Assembly (NCBI GenBank): GCA_024195265.1
Contig: JAJLRJ010000005.1
Span: 36,392,105-36,456,104, forward strand
DNA from: Dendrophyllia cribrosa
Taxonomy: Eukaryota; Cnidaria; Anthozoa; Scleractinia; Dendrophylliidae
Direction: 5' to 3'
Length of the DNA stretch: 64,000 bases
The notes under the pieces were generated by a model. It was not told the DNA's origin. It saw only the letters and a list, made by a program, of their open reading frames with translations, and ran no database searches. A program made the translations under genes and the position numbers. This document shows, in pieces, positions 12,001 to 20,003 of this stretch (its first letter is position 1; each line of letters opens with the position of its first letter).

Positions 12001-12643
12001 CAAGGAAACTCTAGCTAAGTTACTTTCCGCCTCACACTTGGTCTTTATACGGTTGAAGGTCTCGTGACCAGCTCCCCTCAGTGACCAACTTCACGAAACC
12101 CCGTTTACTGAAATTCTCAGTAAAATCCTGTAATTGAAAGTTCTCGTATGAAGCGATCAGCTTTCGATAAGATCCGAACGTGTCCGCTTACTGTTCGACA
12201 GCGATCGAAGTGATCGTATTAAACGATCACATGGAAACCGGTCAACGCAACGATCACTCAACTTTTTTTTCAGCAATCGTAGCGATCGAACGATCACCAG
12301 ACTCGGTAGCGTTGCGTGACAAATTAACCGGGAACTAACGTTCGCGAAAAAGACAAACACGTATTCGGAAGATTCTTAAATAAAGTCTGACAACCAGGTC
12401 GCAATTTATAAATTAGCAATATACAATAATAAATGAAGATCAGAATTATGGTTACGGTTGACTTACCTTCTGACGTATGGTCCTTGTTTCATAATTGCAG
12501 TACCGGCAGATATGCCTCTTCGCGTGGTGCCCAAAATCCTTCCCTTGAGGACGAGGAAAACGGGCCCGGAGACGAAAAGCTTCGCTTACAGATACAAATG
12601 CAAGTAAAACGATCACAATCTTGCACAATTCAGCTGCTCCCAT
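1..12643 (-). CDS. PRCP: Lysosomal Pro-X carboxypeptidase (prolylcarboxypeptidase), 3' exon missing
   Basis: Serine carboxypeptidase of family S28 that removes a C-terminal residue after proline in lysosomes or after secretion. Thirteen coding exons with GT-AG borders join in frame: 12467-12643, 10017-10154, 9477-9578, 9272-9346, 7636-7693, 7363-7411, 7199-7253, 6370-6475, 4719-4835, 4251-4306, 3512-3676, 2759-2824, 677-798, in total 428 codons plus two bases. A hydrophobic signal peptide opens the protein; [32 protein letters not shown] (nucleophile Ser about residue 181), [16 protein letters not shown] and YGG-SNIVFS follow in the family order. The human enzyme has about 496 residues, so one more exon with the NGxLDPW aspartate and the histidine should lie left of position 1; I do not see it here. 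The gene is full of repeats in its introns but I see no break in coding sequence. Recognition by family knowledge, no search was run. Confidence 0.93.
677..798 (-). CDS. PRCP: PRCP coding exon 13, last one inside the window
   Basis: 122 bp, phase 0 to 2. Encodes [24 protein letters not shown] and SNIVF. The donor (+ strand ctcac before 677) leads to the missing exon with NGxLDPW. Confidence 0.9.
903..985. repeat. Inverted end piece of a broken Penelope-like element
   Basis: The stretch ending gccaatatttcgacta is the reverse complement of 2556-2625 (gtcgaaatattggccatt). Together they flank PLE coding remains and the Helitron-like copy at 1003-2110. Confidence 0.6.
1003..2110 (-). mobile_element. 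Helitron-like non-autonomous element, copy A
   Basis: About 1.1 kb that matches 16491-17792 in inverse orientation along its whole length: the ctaacagcg end, the gaccgtacaaaagttcac stretch, the cactaaagcggcttctgag stretch and the hairpin gcgggccttcggcccgc near 2085. No protein-coding frame. Ends lack terminal inverted repeats; a GC hairpin sits close to one end followed by ctccgcta, as at Helitron 3' ends. The class is an inference. Confidence 0.6.
2330..2625 (-). pseudogene. Penelope-like element fragment, GIY-YIG end
   Basis: The minus strand encodes [20 protein letters not shown] and, in another frame, [20 protein letters not shown], the C-terminal GIY-YIG endonuclease region of Penelope-like retroelements. 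Frames are broken by indels. It lies in a PRCP intron. Confidence 0.75.
2759..2824 (-). CDS. PRCP: PRCP coding exon 12
   Basis: 66 bp, phase 0/0. Encodes [18 protein letters not shown], which aligns with the ACTEVVMPFC block of the vertebrate enzyme. Confidence 0.93.
2847..3096. mobile_element. CCAAT-box MITE, copy 1
   Basis: Contains the family marks: aaaccaaagtaatcac, gtcaatcacaacag, agccggcgccaagcgcggg, agccaatcacaaagcgtagc. Found again at 18805, 33385, 33561, 52085, 57750 and 62920. Confidence 0.7.
3512..3676 (-). CDS. PRCP: PRCP coding exon 11
   Basis: 165 bp, phase 0/0. Encodes [17 protein letters not shown] and [13 protein letters not shown], matching the family VCxYL...YYNYSGQVKC block. 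Confidence 0.93.
3775..4085 (+). mobile_element. tRNA-derived SINE-like element
   Basis: A tRNA-like head with a pol III B box gggttcgaatccc at 3831-3843 is followed by a non-tRNA body and ends in a T run at 4068-4081. No acceptor stem that folds as a true tRNA. Confidence 0.6.
4251..4306 (-). CDS. PRCP: PRCP coding exon 10
   Basis: 56 bp. Encodes [18 protein letters not shown] with a split valine codon at the start; strongly conserved in the family. Confidence 0.93.
4395..4490 (-). repeat. Single degenerate unit of the 106-bp dispersed repeat
   Basis: Reads tttcatttgaatggtcacac then a diverged tail ending gttagaac, matching the unit arrayed at 35340-35895. Confidence 0.55.
4719..4835 (-). 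CDS. PRCP: PRCP coding exon 9
   Basis: 117 bp. Encodes [12 protein letters not shown] and [10 protein letters not shown], nearly identical to the vertebrate block CSPL...SETWVNLAM. Confidence 0.93.
4940..5131. mobile_element. Fold-back MITE
   Basis: Arms of about 75 bp: left runs agacagattcggctaacg through ttgtacccaattcaaacc, right is its near reverse complement ending ttagccgaatttgtct. Lies in a PRCP intron. Confidence 0.7.
5500..5600. repeat. acgatacgat short tandem repeat
   Basis: Repeated cgatacgataa and acatacaata steps; low-complexity DNA in a PRCP intron. Confidence 0.6.
6085..6130. repeat. gtacattc(a/c)t short tandem repeat
   Basis: Four copies of a 10-bp step, alternating gtacattcct and gtacattcat. 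Confidence 0.7.
6194..6310. mobile_element. Short palindromic MITE
   Basis: Arms ctccgctttcaaaatggcg and cgccattttgaaaacggag, each joined to a gcgtagaaac or gtttctacgc step, around a 30-bp centre. Confidence 0.65.
6370..6475 (-). CDS. PRCP: PRCP coding exon 8
   Basis: 106 bp, phase 0 to 1. Encodes FYQIVTQDF and [19 protein letters not shown], the start of the SKS/cap region. Confidence 0.9.
6710..6925. mobile_element. Fragment related to the poly-C-ended MITE
   Basis: Shares ggtaccttttagggt and atatgggagtccccccc with the element at 7808-8085; no clear ends. Confidence 0.5.
7199..7253 (-). CDS. PRCP: PRCP coding exon 7
   Basis: 55 bp. Encodes [18 protein letters not shown]; the ALAASAP block is typical of S28 enzymes. 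Confidence 0.9.
7363..7411 (-). CDS. PRCP: PRCP coding exon 6
   Basis: 49 bp. Encodes [15 protein letters not shown], as in the family after GGSYGG; joins both neighbours in frame. Confidence 0.9.
7636..7693 (-). CDS. PRCP: PRCP coding exon 5, catalytic serine
   Basis: 58 bp, phase 0 to 1. Encodes [11 protein letters not shown] with the last glycine codon of GGSYGG split across the intron. The serine is the expected nucleophile. Confidence 0.93.
7808..8085. mobile_element. MITE with poly-C/poly-G ends and 8-bp target duplication
   Basis: Starts cccggggggaactcc and ends gggagct plus a run of 22 C then ggg, a terminal inverted repeat. The 8-mer cctgaagg occurs directly on both sides (7800-7807 and 8086-8093). 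Lies in a PRCP intron. Confidence 0.75.
8327..8557 (+). pseudogene. Orphan open frame, perhaps the start of a lost transposon ORF
   Basis: 76 codons from a TTG: a basic start (PRRRRGKKK) and an acidic middle ([14 protein letters not shown]). Composition looks coding, but there is no ATG start, no family I recognise and no partner exon. It sits antisense in a PRCP intron. Confidence 0.25.
8788..9160. mobile_element. Fold-back element
   Basis: Left arm gacactctttttttaatat and later aagaacgttgaggctaag; right arm is the matching inverse, acgttcttacataagaaa then agagtgtcc. Interior has several aagaacgt steps. Confidence 0.55.
9272..9346 (-). CDS. PRCP: PRCP coding exon 4
   Basis: 75 bp, phase 0/0, encodes [17 protein letters not shown], the helix just before the nucleophile region. 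Confidence 0.93.
9477..9578 (-). CDS. PRCP: PRCP coding exon 3
   Basis: 102 bp, phase 0/0. Encodes [20 protein letters not shown] and YYGKSLPFG, matching the family block after the FANNT motif. Confidence 0.95.
10017..10154 (-). CDS. PRCP: PRCP coding exon 2
   Basis: 138 bp, phase 0 on both sides. Encodes LDHFNFETN and [20 protein letters not shown], the most conserved N-terminal block of S28 peptidases. Confidence 0.95.
10196..11158. repeat. Minisatellite, about 30 units of 31-33 bp
   Basis: Units follow ccctcccctcccatag then cctgtgtacagccac or tctctgtacagscac. The two forms alternate over most of the array, giving a higher-order unit of about 65 bp. Open frames on both strands here are a by-product of the periodic sequence. 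It fills part of PRCP intron 1. Confidence 0.97.
11159..12466. other. Rest of PRCP intron 1, no gene seen
   Basis: AT-rich intron DNA without a supported exon. 12150-12330 is rich in cgatcg/gatcgt steps (aagtgatcgt, acgatcac) and may be a decayed inverted-repeat element. Confidence 0.5.
12467..12643 (-). CDS. PRCP: PRCP coding exon 1, signal peptide
   Basis: ATG at 12641-12643; 59 codons, phase 0 at the donor (+ strand reads cttac before 12467). The first 22 residues are a hydrophobic signal sequence ending near VSVSEA. The exon ends with TIRQK, the start of the conserved QK-LDHF motif. Confidence 0.9.
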
Positions 12644-12733
12644 TTTGATTCACCCGTAAATCACGCATCTGAAGTAGGAGAGTGGCCTGTTCGAATACTG
12701 CCGACCTGTTATTCTGCCCGCTGTCACGCCCGA

Positions 12734-12744
12734 ATTATAAATAC
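12734..12744 (-). promoter_or_regulatory. Candidate TATA-like element of PRCP
   Basis: Minus strand reads GTATTTATAAT about 90 bases before the PRCP ATG, a fitting place for a core promoter with a short 5' leader. Inference from position only. Confidence 0.35.
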
Positions 12745-13897
12745 TCCTTTTCCGGTGTCATAAGTTATACGTATGACTGACTCGTGACTGGCATGAGTTC
12801 TTCTGGATGTTTTTCAACTTCGCAGCTCTTTCTTTGATGTTTATTGTTTTCAGTTTTTAGTTATAAACCTTACACTTCCCGTCGATGAGAGAATTTGCGT
12901 TTTGGTTGTCTCGTGCATAATTAATTTCGATTTTAGGTAGTTTTCACTTTGTGTCCAATGAAGCGAATGATGCCGACAGGTTGTCATAGTCGCAATATAG
13001 TGGGCAGTTCTCGTAAACTACTTCCAGTGCCCACCAATTTAACCAAAAAAACCGTATTTTCGTATAAAACCGTGTATTTTACATTGGAAAGGATTTGGAG
13101 AAGAACTTGAATTGATATTCCCTGTATAAAAACTATACTCTTGTACCAGGTCCCAGTCCCTTCGTTTCGAAAATTCGGCCGGCATTGCGTGAATGAGATC
13201 GAGCCGTAAGACCTAAGGCCAATACAGTGTAGCCTTTTCTTTTTACCAGATAACCAGGAGATTGGAAAGCTACCGCAGGCCAAGGGACAGTATCCGCAAA
13301 GTTAGAGGATATTTACACTGAAATTTCCAGAGGAAAGACACTTGAACCCCGTGGCATGAATAGACGCAATGAAATTTAATCTTTGTTATTAGCTTTATTT
13401 CTGGTTATCGTCTTTACCCCTCCAATCATGTATCTACATTTTATATTTATTTATTTTAAATTTTAACCGTTTGTTTACATTTTCTCTGAGTTTTTTGCCA
13501 GCCCCTTATAAACTGGTAAGTTTTGTCTAACCGAAATTGGGCAATAAAAAATATTTTTAGCTGTTCGATCAGTATTGCATTTCGTTTAAAGATTCCATTT
13601 TAGTCTATGACAATAGATTTTAGAAGATTTTACTAAATGGGTCTCTCCCTGAAGAAAGAAACGATGCGTGTACGGTACGACTGCGGTGTTTTCGACTCAA
13701 ACTTCATAACAATTCTGATCCAGTGACTTCTGACTTCCTGAGTTTCAAGTTCTTCAATACAAGGAGTTCATCTCTAACTTCGGAGTTCCGACTTCAGACG
13801 TGCGAGCTCCGATTGCGTTCTTGGTTCGTCGAAAGACCTGAAATGTTTGAAATGAATACATAAATTCGAGACAGAGGCAATACGTGTAGAGATGCGA
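12745..13897. other. Intergenic DNA between PRCP and the small gene
   Basis: No open frame with coding character and no repeat I can name. Contains AT-rich runs around 13430-13480. Confidence 0.5.
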
Positions 13898-13903
13898 TTT
13901 ATT
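13898..13903 (-). terminator. Candidate poly(A) signal of the small gene
   Basis: Minus strand AATAAA about 290 bases after the stop codon at 14190. First canonical hexamer downstream as far as I can see. Confidence 0.35.
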
Positions 13904-14189
13904 CCAAAATGACTGGCAAATGTTACAGGAGCGACTTGAGACTCTTGCCCTTAACAATTCACACTACACTAACTTTGCTAATGATATCCAGAACTGAAGA
14001 TCTGGGATGTTATGTCATGGATACGTAAAAAACTTCACGTATCTATTCCACACAGGGACAGAATCCTTGGGAAACCTTTGCATTTTTAGCATCTACTGAT
14101 TTGTAATTTGCGCTTACTGTGTTCACACTTAGCTTTTAAACTGGTGTTATTGCTAAAGTTCCTGGACGCCGCGATGTAACATTACAACT

Positions 14190-14281
14190 TTACGGAATCA
14201 AATGAACGATAACAGTGATTTCATCATCTTCCATCGTCTGAAATATGTTTTCTTGGCTTTCGACATTCTCTTGTGCCGTAG
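14190..14281 (-). CDS. Small gene exon 3 (last coding part)
   Basis: Two bases complete a Thr codon, then 29 codons and TAA. Acceptor preceded by a pyrimidine tract (TTTGTCTTTCAG). Confidence 0.6.
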
Positions 14282-14667
14282 CTGAAAGACAAACAAAGAA
14301 AACAATGTTTATTTTCCGCTTGAACGGTTTATCGAAAACGTTACAAACATATTGCATTTAATTTGGAAAAATGTTTTCTTTTACCTTAAAACCGTGACCA
14401 GTAAGGCTAAACAATAAACATATATTAACAGTAACGTTCTTTTAATAGTAGAAAATGTATGATTTGTACAAAATTACTCATTCCTCACTCATATGATTAA
14501 TGCATGCCCAGTTTGAACGTATTCAACTGGATACCGTCTTTTTTATCTGAAACTCGTACAGTAAATAACTTACTTTGGTTTGCAGTGAACATTTCTTTTT
14601 CTTCCGTGATGTTCACACTGAGACTGTCAACCTTGCTTACTAAATGATCCGTAGACTTGTCCGACAT
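14190..14667 (-). CDS. Small two-coding-exon gene, 61-residue acidic protein, unknown
   Basis: Coding exons 14574-14667 (ATG at 14665-14667) and 14190-14281 (TAA at 14190-14192), split in phase 1 with donor AAA|GTAAGT and acceptor CTTTCAG. The product starts MSDKSTDHLVSKVDSL, is rich in Glu/Asp/Gln/Thr in the middle (ENVESQENIFQTMEDDE) and ends in a hydrophobic tail ITVIVHLIP. No signal peptide, no cysteine, no domain I recognise. Upstream, an acceptor (ATTCTCAG at 14679-14686) and a fitting 5' exon with TATA box at 15122-15137 support a real transcription unit, and no ATG precedes the chosen one in that leader. It lies between PRCP and BLTP1, same strand. The function is unknown. Confidence 0.6.
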
Positions 14668-14678
14668 CTTTGCTCTGG
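14574..14678 (-). CDS. Small gene exon 2 (first coding exon)
   Basis: CCAGAGCAAAG leader then ATG, 31 codons plus one base. A at -3 of the ATG suits initiation. Bordered by ATTCTCAG acceptor and GTAAGT donor. Only 14574-14667 is coding. Confidence 0.6.
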
Positions 14679-15010
14679 CTGAGAATTAATCGCACAGGAA
14701 AATGTTAGAAGGATCTGACTTTGATAGTCAAAGTACTTTCCAAAAGTACAAAAATGACCAATGCTCAAGCTATAAAACATATGTTTTACCTAAAAAAATG
14801 TTCTTCGTTTTCAGCTGCCTATGAAAATTGATTGATTTATAACTGATCTGACGAAAGGTGTTTGTAAACAACGTAAACGAAAACAGAACCTTTAGGTGCG
14901 TCATACAAAAACAATGGATTAAAGGGATGAATTAATCCAACCTAGAAATGAAATGAGCCAATCGATGAATGTTTCATTATGGTAAATCACAATATACTCA
15001 TATTACTCAC

Positions 15011-15100
15011 CACCCCTTTTCTTAGACAGCAGACAGACGACCAGTCTAGATCACACGCTACAATCTCTTGCGCGTGACGAAGCAGCAACAAGTCGAAGAG
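15011..15100 (-). other. Candidate non-coding first exon of the small gene
   Basis: Ends at a strong donor GGTG|GTGAGTAATA (15010 downward), contains no ATG, and starts about 25-30 bases after a TATA box. Start site not visible directly. Confidence 0.45.
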
Positions 15101-15121
15101 CAAAACAAAACAGCGACACAC

Positions 15122-15137
15122 TTTTTTTTATATATGA
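15122..15137 (-). promoter_or_regulatory. TATA box of the small gene
   Basis: Minus strand CATATATAAAAAAAAG, a textbook TATA element the right distance before the first-exon candidate. Confidence 0.5.
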
Positions 15138-15439
15138 GCGTATAGTTTTTTTTAGGCAGGGCTGGGACTGAACGTACTTAACGTTCTAATTGTTATACAA
15201 GTTTACTGCTTAAAAATGTAAATGACCTGCAACGTTGCGGGCATTTTGGGCTCACCAACGTTGAAAGTGATCGCGGCCACTCACGAGAGGTTTGCACTAT
15301 AATGATTTATGACTGGAAAAGTGGTGGTCGTACATGGAGGATAACTTTATTGTAACTGGATCACTTTGGGAATATAGTATAGAATATAGTCAATTCCGAA
15401 ATGACCTTCTGGAAAGCATAAAGATCAGTCTTATTGTCA

Positions 15440-16010
15440 TGTCGACGTTCGTTTTCACTTGACGCAAATTCGTATGCTTATGCATATGCTTGCACTTATG
15501 CTTATGTCGGACCCGTTTTCACTGGACATAAGTGTTGTTTCCGCTTATGCTTATACTTATGTCGCACAATTTTTCAGTACTAGTAGTAGCAGTATCTTTA
15601 ATCACTTAACGCTTAGGAGCTTTACAGCTCGTTAAAACACGTACGTGCATCTAAGATTAAAAATTAAAAATCCACAGCAACAGGAGCCGATACAAATACA
15701 GCTAATAAGAACTAAAAAAATCAAAAAGTGAATGAACTATTTGAATTGACGGCTGATAAGAGCCGTAATGTTCTACATTTCTCGCTGTTCCATGCATAGT
15801 TTGCGGACTCCATAAGAAAAAGTTTTTCTTCCATTTAGTCCATTCGGTCCCTAACACCCCCCTCCCTCTATCTTTACGATGGGGCCTGGATCCGCCATTG
15901 TAGGCTTTAGTTATTAGACTGGGAGCTAACAGAGGGTTGTGCTCCTTGTCAATATCCAATTATATAGAAATCGAGGTAAAAAAAGCGTCATTCTGCTCGT
16001 GCTTATGCTT
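15440..16010. repeat. Decayed repeat with gcttatgc steps
   Basis: atgcttatgc, cttatgcttatgt and cttatgcttgt recur at 15470-15560 and 15995-16015 around an unrelated 400-bp insert; no coding content recognised. Confidence 0.45.
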
Positions 16011-16019
16011 GTATCGGGC

Positions 16020-16490
16020 CTGTTTTTAACGACTGGTTTCCCGAAACGAAGTCGAGGGAAACATCGAGATTCAAGGGATCAGTCATTAAGTGATTTGTTA
16101 TGAAGCTGGAGCTTTTTGGAGTTTTGACGTCAAAAATGTTGCCCGCTTTCAAAAGTGCTGCCCGCTCGGGAGCGTTTGGCGGGAAACAGTTTGTTTGATG
16201 TCATGTGACCATGAATCAACCAATGAACGCGCGCGTTGTATTGAGAAAAACTCCAGCTATGTAACAAGCCACCTTTTGTCACGGTATGATCACGTGCGCA
16301 AGCGGGCAACAGTGAAAATGTTGCCCGCTCATAGACGTTTGGCGGGAAACAGTTTGTTTGTTAAACGTCATGTGACCATGAATCAATCAATGAACGCACG
16401 CGTTGCATTGAGAAAAACTCGAGCTATATAAAAATAGGGCATGATTATGATGCGATTGATATGTTTACCTCGAGCGTTCGGCGCGTTTTT
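16020..16490. mobile_element. Repeat family R1, part 1 (interrupted copy)
   Basis: Shares gggaaacagtttgtttg, tgttgcccgctt, atgaatcaaccaatgaacgc and gagaaaaactccagctat with 51260-51600. It contains two tandem sub-copies of about 200 bp. Its end gcgcgtttttt at 16480-16490 is continued at 17793. Confidence 0.7.
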
Positions 16491-17792
16491 TAGCGGAGCA
16501 CTAGCCGGGCCGAAGGCCCGGCTGCGGAGCCCCATACTCATAGAACCTATGCCCTCATTTTTCATGGTCATGGCTAGCGGAAAGTTTCGCGGGCGCTGTC
16601 TGCAACAAAAACATGTGTGTCGGAGATGTGTGTCGCGCAAGGCTAGCGCGCATGCGCGTATGACGCCACACAACATCCGGGATCTTAGCGGAGGACTAGC
16701 TCGCGGGCGCGTATGACGTCGCAAAATATGCGCGTACGACGTCATGTTGAAACCAAAGCGAGGCTTTTTTTTCGCGCGGTTACACGGCCGAATGTCACGT
16801 CAGCTGGGAAAACACTTTGATGTTTTGCTGTGTTTACTGAGCGGAGAAAACGGTTTAAATTAAAGTCGTTATTTTCCTGCATTTTTTCGTGGTTTGCTAC
16901 TCAAGACAGGGATGCTAATTAAGGGATACTCAGGAGCCGCTTTAGTGGAAAAAGAAGAGCTTTCAGGGATAAAATCTTGCTTCGAGGAACTATATACGTT
17001 TTTAGCAATGCGAGAGATGGGTTCGTTTTACGGATTTCAGCACCAAAGCGGAGATTTAAAGAATTTCCAAGCACAGTAGTCGCCGGAGGGACTTAAAGGT
17101 AAAACAAATTACATTTTTCGATGGAAATTTATCTAGATATCAATCTTTGATTGACTTTTTGTTAATGTGTTCTCGTTAGTTTTGGAGAATTGTTTTTAAA
17201 CGTGTAGCTTAAATTCAGTTGTATTAATTTCTTGAATTTCATCGAAGACACGGCTCGGCCTCGATGCGCGTTTTCCGTTTTGCTTTTCAACATAAACTAA
17301 TGGAGATTTGAATAAAATTTATCGAAAGAAGATTGTGTTGTCCATTTTTATGTGTTTGTTCATTCATTACATAGGTTGAAAAGCGATTTTATGTAAACAA
17401 AACAAGACTTGAATTTTATTATAGTTCTAACTTCACTCGCGTGGCCGTATGCAAATATGTTTGTATTTTTGGCAATTTTGATTTCCAAATCAGTTTCTCA
17501 GGCATTTTTTGACAAGCTACAACTGTATTTTTTAACAGTAGTCGTAATAGTTATTCTAGACGGAGAAAAAGTTGTTTTTGTGAACTTTTGTACGGTCTAA
17601 ATGTACTGTGCAGACGGTCGGGTAATACTGTTTTTGAGAATTGCTAAAATTGAAAAATAGCCCGGTCGTCAATATTAATCTTAATTCTTGTGCTTCCGAC
17701 CTTTCACCTATTAGTCAAGTTTCATCTTAGTTAAGCTTGTTCAGAGGGTCTTCAGAGGGCGCCGCTGTTAGGCTAAGCCTAACTATATATAT
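16491..17792 (+). mobile_element. Helitron-like non-autonomous element, copy B
   Basis: About 1.3 kb inserted in family R1. The uninterrupted relative at 51325-51350 fixes the borders: host text runs gcgcgtttttt then, after the element, aaactgtgttgtg. One end has hairpin gccgggccgaaggcccggc within 15 bases of the border, the other the palindrome gttaggctaagcctaac (one base changed). No protein frame. Same element as 1003-2110. Confidence 0.7.
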
Positions 17793-17965
17793 TAAACTGT
17801 GTTGTGTTTTTGTGTTGCTATATAACAAATCACTTAATGACTGATCCCTCGGGAAACAGTGAATTATGTTTCACTCGAATCTCGATGTTTCCCTCGACTT
17901 CGTATCGGGAAACATCGAGATTCTCGGGAAACAAAATTCACTGTTTCCCTCGAGACCAGTCATTA
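17793..17965. mobile_element. Repeat family R1, part 2
   Basis: Continues R1 after the insertion: aaactgtgttgtg, cacttaatgactgatccctc, and two inverted gggaaacatcgagattc steps. Confidence 0.65.
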
Positions 17966-18550
17966 AGTGTTAATCTTCAGCTTATGGTTATGCTAGAGAA
18001 AACCAGGCTTGATACTTGTTGAAGTAAGTGGTTATATTTTATTACCACCTTAAGTAAAGCTACAGGAGAAATCACTATAAAATTGAACCATTTGGCTACT
18101 AAATCAGATCGTTATAGTTCAGTTGCATTGTTAAAATTTTTTCAAAATTATAGCACTTGTTTTCAAACTTCTTTCTTAAGAGTTAAAAACAGCAATATAA
18201 TTCAAAACCCGGTTAAATTTTCCAGGCGCGATGAATTTTTGACAAGCATACATATTTTTATATTGAAATTGAAATATAAATAATAGTATTTACAGCTTAC
18301 CGTATGGCATCATTATTCTGATTTTCAGCATAAATTTTACTTACGTAATCGAAATCATGTGTTGAAAGAGGTAATTTTTTCAAGAGTTTACCTTAAGATG
18401 GATAACTTTCTGGAATCGTAAAAATTAATCCCCCTGAAAATATCCGGAAAATATACATCTTTCCAAATTGCAAAAATTAGATCTGGAAAAACAATTCATG
18501 TGACACGATATTAATTATTTAATTTCATTATTTCTTAGAACAGTTTTCAA
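17966..18550. other. AT-rich intergenic DNA, nothing recognised
   Basis: No repeat partner and no coding frame seen. Confidence 0.4.
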
Positions 18551-18685
18551 TAGCCCAATTTCGATATATTAAAATTCAACTTGAAACAATAAACATCACT
18601 ACGAGGCTTATATGATTTATTCCCCTAAGCCTCGTAGTGATGTCTTTTGTTTGAAGTTGAATTTTAATATATCGAAATAGGGCTA
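18551..18685. repeat. Near-perfect palindrome, 60-bp arms
   Basis: Arm tagcccaatttcgatatatt ... acgaggctta, 15-bp loop, then the inverse ending aatatatcgaaatagggcta. A fold-back element. Confidence 0.8.
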
Positions 18686-18807
18686 TAGAGGTTTTGCACG
18701 GCAGGAACAATGAAAATGTTTTGCATTAAAAAGAACATTCTTTCCCATAGGGAAAAGAATCTATTGCTCCTGCCATGCAACATGGCTGCCGTGCAAAACC
18801 CCTATAG
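18683..18807. repeat. Second palindrome sharing its border with the first
   Basis: ctatagaggttttgcacggc at the left and gccgtgcaaaacccctatag at the right. Its left end overlaps the right end of the 18551 palindrome. Confidence 0.75.
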
Positions 18808-18985
18808 AGTGTCGAAGGTAATTTCGCGATTGCATTGGACGCTTTGTGATTGCCTAAAAAATCTCGCGCCACCTTCTCAACCAGTCAGATTGATTGGTTC
18901 ATTGGATTGTCTGCGTCTGTTGTGATTGGCCAGAGAAATTACTTTGGTTTTGGTTTTAGGAAACTCAATTGAAAACCGCTCTAAT
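18808..18985. mobile_element. CCAAT-box MITE, copy 2 (partial, inverse)
   Basis: Contains gctttgtgattgcctaaa, tgattggttcattggattg, ttactttggttttggtttta and ends aaactcaattgaaaaccgct. Confidence 0.65.
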
Positions 18986-19573
18986 ACCCAAGCATTTACG
19001 ACTCATAATTATTCTCCTATTATTTTGGCAGCGAAATTTCTTTGGAGACAATTTGCACGAAAAAAAAATGACAAAATTGAAGCGTAACTGGAAAACGTAC
19101 AAGTTAATAATGTATTTCACAACGAAACGTTTTAATTTCTAGCATAACCGTCTTAATGTGGCCATTGAGTGCCTTTCTAATATTTGTCACTCAAATATTT
19201 TATGCCGAAATTAAGAGTCGTAAAAATAATATTGTTTATAATAAAAAGCAGATTACATAGAAAACATACATTAAAAAGCGATGAAAAACGAATTTAACAA
19301 AAAAGTTACACGATATATATGTAACAGTAAGAAGAAAGGAAAGCGAATTAAGTATGAAGCATTTTAAATTGTCGTCCTGAATTACGCTCTGTTAAAAGCT
19401 TTCTAATGGTCATTTCACGTTGTTTTCAGAGGACGGCTAAGAAATGTACCAAGTTGTAGAACAAACGATAAAACCATTACACTTTTCATTAAACCGTTTG
19501 TTTATCGACGCTCTCCTTGCTATTGGCTCGCAGTTTGCATAAACTCCTTTCGATACTATTTCGACAGATCTCA
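18986..19573. other. Intergenic DNA downstream of BLTP1
   Basis: AT-rich, no gene or recognised repeat. Confidence 0.4.
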
Positions 19574-19579
19574 TTTATT
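19574..19579 (-). terminator. Candidate poly(A) signal of BLTP1
   Basis: AATAAA about 70 bases after the stop. Another AATAAA overlaps the stop itself (GAATAAAC at 19646-19652) but would leave almost no 3' UTR. Confidence 0.45.
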
Positions 19580-19647
19580 CCTCGACACCTTGTGGTAACT
19601 TGCACTCCAATGATTTCACGCCAAGTCTGTCGATCAGCGCGGGCTGT
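19574..19647 (-). repeat. Diverged tandem copy of the BLTP1 coding end in its 3' UTR
   Basis: The minus strand after the stop repeats, at roughly 73-bp spacing, the last coding bases: TCGACAGACTT, GCAAGTTAC and CGAGGAATAAA recur in the same order. The copy ends in a second AATAAA at 19574-19579. Confidence 0.65.
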
Positions 19648-20003
19648 TTATTCCTCGTCGCCTATGTAACTTGCGCTCTCCTGCATTCCCGCCAGAAGTC
19701 TGTCGACTAGCAGCGACAGGAACGCGTCCATCGGATCCATGGCGCCTCGTTGAGCCCATTTGGGGATAGTCAACTGCGCATGCGAGAAACCCAGTTTCTG
19801 CAGAACCCAATCAATGTTTACCGGGTCCATGTTTTTTCCTGCCCAGGACAAGAAACGAACTCGAGGCTCTAGTTTCCAGTGCTTGCTCCGGAACTGTCGT
19901 ATTCTCTTGGCTTCCGGTTTGGGGGCTTTTTCTCTGTCTTCTTTCTCTACCATGCGCTCTTTACGGACGTGCGTTGGTGGTGACATGCCGCGAGGAATGG
20001 AAC
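19648..20003 (-). CDS. BLTP1: BLTP1 exon e34, terminal
   Basis: 356 bp ending in TAA at 19648-19650. Encodes WKLEPRVRFLSWAGKNMDPV and WAQRGAMDPMDAFLSLLVD, the C terminus typical of BLTP1. The stop is part of an AATAAA. Confidence 0.95.

Noticed and set aside
16383..16745. Overlapping plus and minus frames
   Set aside because: Fall in repeat R1 and the Helitron-like element; GC-rich hairpins keep frames open.
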